Source: Mytilus trossulus
Lineage: Eukaryota; Mollusca; Bivalvia; Mytilida; Mytilidae
Length of the DNA stretch: 64,000 nucleotides
Reading direction: 5' to 3'
Assembly: GCF_036588685.1 (NCBI RefSeq)
Contig: NC_086375.1
Location: forward strand, 45,291,270-45,355,269
The notes beneath the pieces are model-generated. The model ran no database searches. It was not told the DNA's origin and saw nothing but the letters and a program-made list of their open reading frames with translations. Within the stretch, counting starts at the first letter, position 1, and every line of letters starts with the position of its first letter. Shown piece after piece: positions 57,690-64,000 of the stretch. The translations under genes were made by a program, and so were the position numbers.

Positions 57690-58980
57690 CTCACCTGGCC
57701 CGAAGGGCCAAGTGAGCTTTTCCCATCACTTTGCGTCCGGCGTCTGTCGTCTGTCGTCCGTCGTCGTTGTTAACTTTTACAAAAATCTTCTCCTCTGAAA
57801 CTACTGGGCCAAATTGAACCAAACTTGGCCTCAATCATCATCGGGGTATCTAGTTTAAAAAATGTGTGGCGTGACCCGGTCAACCAACCAAGATGGCCGC
57901 CACGGCTAAAAATAGAACATAGGGGTAAAATGCAGTTTTTGGCTTATAACTCAAAAACCAAAGCATTTAAAGGAAATCTGACATGGGGTAAAAATGTTTA
58001 TCAGGTCAAGATCTATCTGCCCTGAAATTTTCAGATGTATCGGTCAACCTGTTGTTGGGTTGCTGCCCCTGAATTGGTAATTTTGTGGAAATTTTGCTGT
58101 TTTTGGTTATTATCTTGAATATTATTATAGATAGAGATAAACTGTTCACAGCAATAATGTTTAGCAAAGTAGGATTTACAAATAAGTCAACATGACCGAA
58201 ATGGTCAGTTGACCCGTTTAGGAGTTATTGCCCTTTATAGTCAATTTTTAACCATTTTTCGTAAATCTTAGTTGTCTTTTACAAAAATCTTCTCCTCTGA
58301 AACTACTGGGCCAAATTAACCCAAACTTGGCAACAATCATCTTTGGGGTATCTAGTTTTAAAAATGTGTCCGGTGACCCGACCATCAAATCAAGATGGCC
58401 GCCACAGCTAAAATAGAACATAGGGGTAAAGGGCAGTTTTTGGCTTATACCTAAAAACCAAAGCATTTAGAGCAAATCTGACAGGTGGTAAAATTGTTTA
58501 TCAGATCAAGATCTATCTGCCCTGTAATTTTCAGATGAATCTGACAACCCATTGTTGGGTTGCTGCCCCTGAATTGGTAATTTTAAGGAAATTTTGCTGT
58601 TTTTGTTTATTATCTTGAATATTATTATAGATAGAGATAAACTGTAAACAGCAATTATGTTCTGCAAAGTAAGATTTACAAATAAGTCAATATGACCGAA
58701 ATGGTCAATTGACCCCCTAAGGAGTTATTGTCCTTTATAGTCAATTTTTAACAATTTTCATAAAATTTGTAAATTTTTATTAACATTTTCCACTGAAACT
58801 ACTGGGCCAATTTCATTATAGATAGAGATAAATGTAAGCAGCAAGACTGTTTAGTAAAGTAAGATTTACAAACACATCACCATCACCAAAACACAGTTTT
58901 GTCATGAATCCATCTGCTTCCTTTGTTTAATATTCACATAGACCAAGGTGAGCGACACAGGCTCTTTGGAGCCTCTAGTT
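57690..58980 (+). mobile_element. Long non-coding dispersed element, forward copy
   Basis: Starts TAGCTCACCTGGCCCGAAGG and ends GGTGAGCGACACAGGCTCTT, the reverse of the copy at 48387-50256. Two internal monomers of about 500 bp are seen: TATGACCGAAATGGTCA-type blocks near 58190 and 58692. It sits in an intron of the SRA gene. Confidence 0.75.
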
Positions 58981-59219
58981 TATCACTTCTTATTAGAAAG
59001 AGTAAAAAGCAAAGTGTGTCGAGAGTTTCAAAATGATGGTTATAGCTAACTAACAAAATTTTCATAAACTGTGCTTTGTGCACGGATCTTGTATCTATTT
59101 TAAATAAAAATTATAACTTTTGTTAGTTTTATAAGTAAAAAAAATTGATATTGAGATGCCTATAAAAAGTCTGAATTAACAAACCGAGAAGATTATTTAT
59201 ATTTTGGCTTGCATTACAG

Positions 59220-59331
59220 AAAGTGCCATCAGAAACAGAATTAAAGGGAAAAGTTGACCAATGGATTGATGAGAATGATGCACTGGCCATAGTTGCACCA
59301 AATAGACCAAATTTTTATGGAGCAGTTCCAG
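59220..59331 (+). CDS. SRA-domain gene, exon 3
   Basis: KVPSETELKGKVDQWIDEND then ALAIVAPNRPNFYGAVPG, leading into the SRA fold. Acceptor ATTACAG, donor GTAATA; phase links to the next exon. Confidence 0.75.
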
Positions 59332-59384
59332 GTAATATGTTATACAGTTTATCCAAATTTCAGGCATACTTGTTTTTCTAATTG

Positions 59385-59485
59385 AGAATAGAAATAGGGA
59401 ATGTGTCAAAGAGACAACAACCCGACTATAGAAAAAAAAAACAACAGCAGGTCACCAACAGGTCTTCAATGTAGCGAGAAATTCC
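59385..59485 (+). repeat. Dispersed repeat fragment
   Basis: GTGTCAAAGAGACAACAACC, then GGTCACCAACAGGTCTTCAA and AGCGAGAAATTCCTGCA: the same family as 33100-33345 and 9853-10005. Confidence 0.6.
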
Positions 59486-59981
59486 TGCATCTTGTTCATT
59501 TGTTAGTCTAATTATTGAAACATTTCTGTCAGTTTTTAATCTGCAACTAAAGTTAAAAAAGTCAAAGCATCTTTATTTGTGGCATCATCTGGTTTTGTAA
59601 TACAGTTTAAATGTTCTCTCCTCCTTCAATGTTTTTGGGGATTTTTTTGCCAAAAAACTTATTCATGTATTTAAATAAAACTACACAAGAGAAATTATCC
59701 TAAATGAAAGTCTAGAGACAGATAACAAACTATGCAAAAACAGTAGACATTTACATGTATAAGTCGACTGGAAGTCATGTTTCTATACTGTAATAGTCTA
59801 TCTGTCATAGTAGTGGTTAATTGATAAGTATGGTAACTCATAGCAAAAAGTACACTCATATTACAATGATAATTGAAAACATAATTTCTCATATTTGGAC
59901 AAGTGGCCATTGTTTTTGTTCAGACGGTATATTTTATCATCTACAAATTTGAATTGCCATGTTGTTTTCTTTGCATTTTAG

Positions 59982-60042
59982 GTGTGGAAGTAGGAACTGT
60001 ATGGGCCCCAAAAATGGAATGCTGTCGTGATGGCATACACAG
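59982..60042 (+). CDS. SRA-domain gene, exon 4
   Basis: GVEVGTVWAPKMECCRDGIH, matching the first strand segment of SRA domains. Acceptor ATTTTAG, donor GTATTG. Confidence 0.8.
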
Positions 60043-60777
60043 GTATTGGATGTTCTCATTAATAATGCTGAAGCAAAAAATCATTTGAAAATTTTATGTT
60101 TATTTTTTAGAATGTTAGAAGTAGAAATGTTGTAGTTTAGAGCTAAAGTTAAACTTCTTACAAAATCAAATACAAGGACCACACTGAGATTTTGATGCTC
60201 AAAGTATTGCTTGATTTATGGTTCCTAGCTAAATATGTGTTTGGTTTACTTGTATGATAACTGTATCACCATACTAACTTCCATCATTTATTATCCAGAC
60301 AGTCAGAATATTATAGAAATCCTTTAAGAATGGTGAATTTATTTCCATTTGTTCCAATCATATTGAAAGTAAGATTTAGGTGAATGGAGATTAAAGAGAT
60401 TTCCAAATCATCTGAAATCAGGTCAGTCATGCTATGGCAAGCAAACCTGTTTAATTCTTATTTTGGCTTAAATATTAATTAAACTTTATGGAGTCCATCA
60501 ACCCCCAATTTCAAAGAGAATATTATGAAATATATAATTTTGTTAAAGAATTATCAATTCCAATCTTGAATTCTGATTAAATGCAGAACAGGTAAGGCAT
60601 ACAATGATATCAGAATGCTCAATTTGTTGTATGAAAATAAAAAGATGTGGTAGGGTCACCAATGAAACAACTCTCCACCAGAGACCAAATCGTGTAGAAG
60701 GTTTTGTAAGTTTTGGTAGTACCATTCCTTGTTATTCCTCCTGATAGTTAACTTAGATAATATTTTTTTATTTCTAG

Positions 60778-60880
60778 GCCTACAGTAGCAGGATTCCATG
60801 CTGGACAAGATGGATCATTTTCTATTGCTCTCTCTGGTCGATATGAATACAATATTGACATGGGAGATTGTTTTACTTAC
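60778..60880 (+). CDS. SRA-domain gene, exon 5, truncated
   Basis: RPTVAGFHAGQDGSFSIALS then GRYEYNIDMGDCFTY. The expected continuation (a glycine-rich loop and the base-flipping finger) is absent, and no donor is seen before retroelement-like sequence begins at about 60881. Confidence 0.75.
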
Positions 60881-61650
60881 ATGAAAAAGATAGAGAAAAT
60901 TTCTGGATAAGGGAACTAGGTACTGCAATGCCATATGGTTGCAATGATAATGTCAAAGGAGTAGGACATTTAGGAAATTTTTCAAGTCCAGCCTGCAGTG
61001 ATGTTAATGTAATGAGTTTATTTAATACTACCTTACAAAACCAACGTAGTCATGGACAAAAACGTTACCATTGGCCTTATGTAGAAAAAAGTCTTCCAAA
61101 TTGAGATCGGCCTGTAGAAGCTTTAATGACCTTCTTTCTCATCTACATCATCCGTTAGTGTTACATAATATTAGAACTATTCTTTTTTCACTGCCAGTTA
61201 ATTTTCTAAAATGTTTGAAAGATTATGCACTTGACAAAGGAGGCACCAATACATTTTCTCCAATAAAGACTTGTCAGTATAATTTGTGATGTAGCTCTTT
61301 TCGGTCTCTTTAAACCAGTAATTAGGAACCTTTACATGAGGAAAAGAGGAAATTCCTTTCTGTTTACTTTACCAATAGAGGAATTGATGCAATCAACATC
61401 AGCAATGTTCTACATCACAAGGAGGTAACATCTAAAATTCCTATTTATTTTCAAAATCAGTTTGTTCCTATTGTATCCTACAGTTACACCAAAACCATTG
61501 CATCCAAAATATTTAACTATAAACAAGCATTACAGGACCTTGATTTAAAACAAAACCTTAAAAAACCTCAGACATGTGACTGTTCCCACTCGCCTTACAA
61601 TTACAGCCCCTCTGGCCATGTTATTACTGGGGATCTAAACATATTTAATT
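60881..61650 (+). pseudogene. Retroelement fragment, GIY-YIG nuclease then reverse-transcriptase N-terminus
   Basis: Three overlapping frames carry one degraded protein. First comes ENFWIRELGTAMPYGCNDNV, typical of the second half of a GIY-YIG nuclease, and RSHGQKRYHW, to a stop at 61104. Next is LHHPLVLHNIRTILFSLPV (61140-61200). Last is VPIVSYSYTKTIASKIFNY, CDCSHSPYNY and GHVITGDLNIFN near 61470-61650. The nuclease precedes the reverse-transcriptase part, the domain order described for the Naiad-type branch of Penelope-like elements. The polymerase itself is missing. At least two frameshifts make it dead. Confidence 0.55.
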
Positions 61651-61989
61651 GATCTAAATATACATAAAATTTTGCCAATTGGAAAAAATGTATACACACA
61701 ATTATCCCTTACCTAGTATACATATACCCTGTTAATAATATAGTATTTCTTATAGACAAGTGCTTGTTAAATTAAGAAAAATTAAATATTTATAATGTAA
61801 TACACAACTTGAAGAAAAAATGGTTTCATTCATAACTTTTATTTTGAACAAAAGTCTAAGTGAGTGATTGCACACTTTTGTTCAGATATGTATAAAATGT
61901 TTATATATAAATATATGTATACTGGTTTATGGAATACTTTTATTTCTACATAAAGTTTTTGAGTTATCTCCCATTGAAAAAATTCATAA

Positions 61990-63225
61990 AGGATGAAAAG
62001 TATAAAAAAAAATCAAAGCATTCAGTTTTTATACGACTGCAAAATTTGAAAAATTTTCGTCGTATATTGCTATCACGTTGGAGTCGTTGTCGTCCAAATA
62101 CTTTTAGTTTTCGCACTCTAACTTTAGTTAAAGGGAATAGAAATCTATGAAATTTTAACACAAGGTTTATGACCACAAAAGGAAGGTTGGGATTGATTTT
62201 GGGAGTTTTTATCCCAACATTTTAGGAATTAGGGGCCAAAAAGGGCCCAAATAAGCATATTCTTTTTTTTTACCCAGTAACTTTAGTTTAAGTAAATAGA
62301 AATCTATGAAATTTTGACACAAGGTTTATAACCACAAAAGGAAGGTTGGGATTGATTTTGAGAGTTTTGGTTCTAACAGTTTAGAAATAAGGGGGCCAAA
62401 AAGGGGTCCAAACAAGCATTTTTCTTTGTTTTTGAGTAAATAGAAATCAATTGGAGTTATCTTTCTTTGTATAGAATAGTAGTTGAATCAACTTTTTTGC
62501 ACCATAACTTTAGTATTAGTGAATGGAAATCTATGAAATTTAATCAGAAGGTTTATGACCACGAAAGGAAGATTGGTATTGATTTTGGGCGTTTTGGTCC
62601 TTACAGTTTAGGAATTAGGGTCCAAAAAGGGGTCCAAATAAGCATTTTTTTTTGGTTTTCGTACCATAACTTTAGTATAAGTAAATAGAAATCTATGAAA
62701 TTTCAACACAAGGTTTATGACCATAAAAGGAAGGTTGGTATTGATTTTGGGAGTTTTGGTCCTAACAGTTTAGGAATAAGGGGCACACAGGGTCCAAAAT
62801 TAAACTTTGTTTGATTTCATCCAAAATTGAATAATTGGGATTCTTTGATATGCCGAATCTAACTGTGTATGTGGATTCTTAATTTTTGGTGTTGTTTTCA
62901 AATTGGTCTACATTAAGGTCCAAAGGGTCCAAAATTAAACTTAGTTTGATTTTGACAAAAATTGAATCCTTGGGGTTCTTAGATATTCTGAATCTAAAAA
63001 TGAACTTAGATTTTTGATTATTCGCACAGTTTTCAAGTTGGTCCAAATAAGGGTCCAAAATCAAACTTTGTTTGATTTTATCAAAAATTGAATAAATGGG
63101 GTTCTTTGATATGCCAAATCTAACTGTGTATGTAGATTCTTGTTGGTCCTGTTTTCAAATTGGTCTACATTAAAGTCCAAAGGGTCCAAAATTAAACTTA
63201 GTTTGATTTTAACAAAAATTGAGAT
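61990..63225. repeat. Diverged tandem repeats of a dispersed bivalve-type element
   Basis: A unit of about 170 bp containing GAAATCTATGAAATTT, CACAAGGTTTATGACCA and GGAAGGTTGGGATTGATTTT recurs near 62140, 62308, 62526 and 62690. It passes into a second unit of about 130 bp with GGGTCCAAAATTAAACTT and TTGGGGTTCTTTGATATG type blocks near 62800, 62925, 63050 and 63185. Open frames across it are fortuitous. Confidence 0.65.
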
Positions 63226-63227
63226 GT

Positions 63228-63345
63228 GTATTATAGCTGGCCCCTAAACAAAAATGTGTAGTTCAGTGATAATGGACGTCATACTAAACTTCCAAACATA
63301 AATTAACTAAAATTAAAATCATACAAGACAAACAAAGGCTTGAGA
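63228..63345 (+). repeat. Dispersed repeat tail
   Basis: CTGGCCCCTAAACAAAAATG, CAGTGATAATGGACGTCATA and CATACAAGACAAACAAAGGC form the 3' part of the family at 33100-33345. Confidence 0.55.
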
Positions 63346-63486
63346 ATGTATTGTTTACAGCTACATGATGACAAAGTTGAAATATTCATTTCTTTGTTAT
63401 GTTCAAAGAATGAAACACTTAAATTTTGTTTTCACCTAAACTTAATAGATATACATAAAAATATTTGTACATTATTTATGTTTAAG

Positions 63487-63599
63487 GTTTATACACTGTA
63501 GAGAAATATTGGTCAACAACTGGTCAGTCTGGGCTTTTGGTGTGGAAGTTTGCTTTAAGAAGATGCACTGATCAACCACCACCACCATGGACTTATGAG
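63487..63599 (+). CDS. SRA-domain gene, downstream exon
   Basis: LYTVEKYWSTTGQSGLLVWK then FALRRCTDQPPPPWTYE, the end of an SRA/YDG domain. Acceptor TTTAAG, donor GTGAAA. The phase (two bases to complete a Gly codon) fits the YDG motif expected in the missing preceding exon. Confidence 0.75.
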
Positions 63600-64000
63600 G
63601 TGAAAAAAACTATAAATGTAGAAATATTTCTGCTCATTTTACTTACCTATATATAGTGTTCAAAATCATACTCACTGTCAAATGTTCATTCTTTAAGGCC
63701 TAACAGTGACATATACTCTGCATAAATCTATGTCATTTGGCCTCTGGTGGAGAGTTTTAATTGGCCATCATACCACATCTTCTTATTTTTTATCTCAAAT
63801 TAAGAAATATGCAATAAATTAATTAAGATCATAATTTTGTCACAGGACTGAATATTATCAAAGGAAATAAAGAAATCCATATGTGTTAAATTTTTAAATA
63901 TTAGGTTTAAATTGAAAACACAGAAATAGCTTTAAACCTACAAAAATGAAAAGAAATCAATATTGGATAGTTCCTTACCAATAGTAATTTTGATAGCATG
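63600..64000. other. Intron at the right edge
   Basis: Non-coding. 63715-63785 is a fragment of the repeat family at 20495-20690. The SRA gene, if transcribed, continues outside the window. Confidence 0.5.

Larger units (their letters stand above)
56224..63599 (+). pseudogene. SRA/YDG-domain gene, apparently disrupted, continuing beyond the window
   Basis: Pieces recognised: a first exon from 56224 (MPANEYEQVRLKNLEDNRRI, with no visible donor before a TAA at 56284); exons 57213-57380, 59220-59331, 59982-60042 and 60778-60880; and 63487-63599. Together they give NFYGAVPGVEVGTVW, ECCRDGIHRPTVAGFHAG, SFSIALSGRYEYNIDMGDCF and, after a gap, LYTVEKYWSTTGQSGLLVWK. This is the start and end of an SRA domain, the methylcytosine-reading fold of UHRF1 and related YDG proteins. 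The middle of the domain, some 65-75 residues expected after GDCFTY, is absent; retroelement coding sequence starts there instead. No RING or PHD is seen within the window. I think the gene is broken; an unrecognised exon or assembly error is possible. Confidence 0.65.

Overview
The window looks like nuclear DNA of a bivalve mollusc, most likely a mussel (Mytilus-like). The evidence is AT-rich sequence, split genes with GT-AG introns, an expanded Toll-like receptor family, a Mab-21/cGAS-like gene, and several repeat families of a kind typical of bivalve genomes. The species call is an inference; nothing in the window proves it.

Layout. 1-11.7 kb has no recognisable gene and holds decayed dispersed repeats, one palindromic MITE and a 464-bp direct-repeat pair. 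11.7-13.7 kb is a Mab-21/cGAS-like receptor with a single coding exon, a plausible TATA box, an upstream non-coding exon and a polyA signal. 15.9-30.9 kb is a tandem cluster of Toll-like receptors: one frameshifted copy (18130-20152), one frameshifted copy lacking its TIR domain (26218-27875), one intact copy (28699-30849), and an orphan promoter/first-exon module (15866-16047) that may mark a fourth copy. 34.4-55.7 kb on the minus strand is a complete ten-exon S28 serine carboxypeptidase gene (PRSS16/prolylcarboxypeptidase family). Its exons join in frame to 500 residues with Ser178, Asp442 and His468. Intron 2 carries a full-length, very young BEL/Pao LTR retrotransposon in the opposite orientation. 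Intron 1 carries duplicated repeats and a nested macrosatellite. 56.2 kb to the right edge, on the plus strand, is a divergently arranged gene with an SRA/YDG (5-methylcytosine reader) domain. Its middle is missing and is replaced by a fragment of a GIY-YIG/reverse-transcriptase retroelement.

The less obvious content is catalytic RNA. A dispersed repeat present in seven degraded or intact copies encodes a type I hammerhead ribozyme. The copy at 22683-22724 has every core base and all three stems, as in the retrozymes described from animals. A second, different hammerhead with a minimal stem III lies on the minus strand at 52484-52524. It sits inside a 771-bp insertion flanked by 16-bp target duplications, and that insertion has been amplified into a 2.3-kb nested tandem array.

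Functionally, the left half is an innate-immunity neighbourhood (a nucleotidyltransferase-fold sensor plus TLRs) undergoing gene birth and death. The right half is a secretory/lysosomal peptidase and a chromatin reader, both heavily invaded by mobile DNA. All gene models come from reading the sequence alone; no database search was run.
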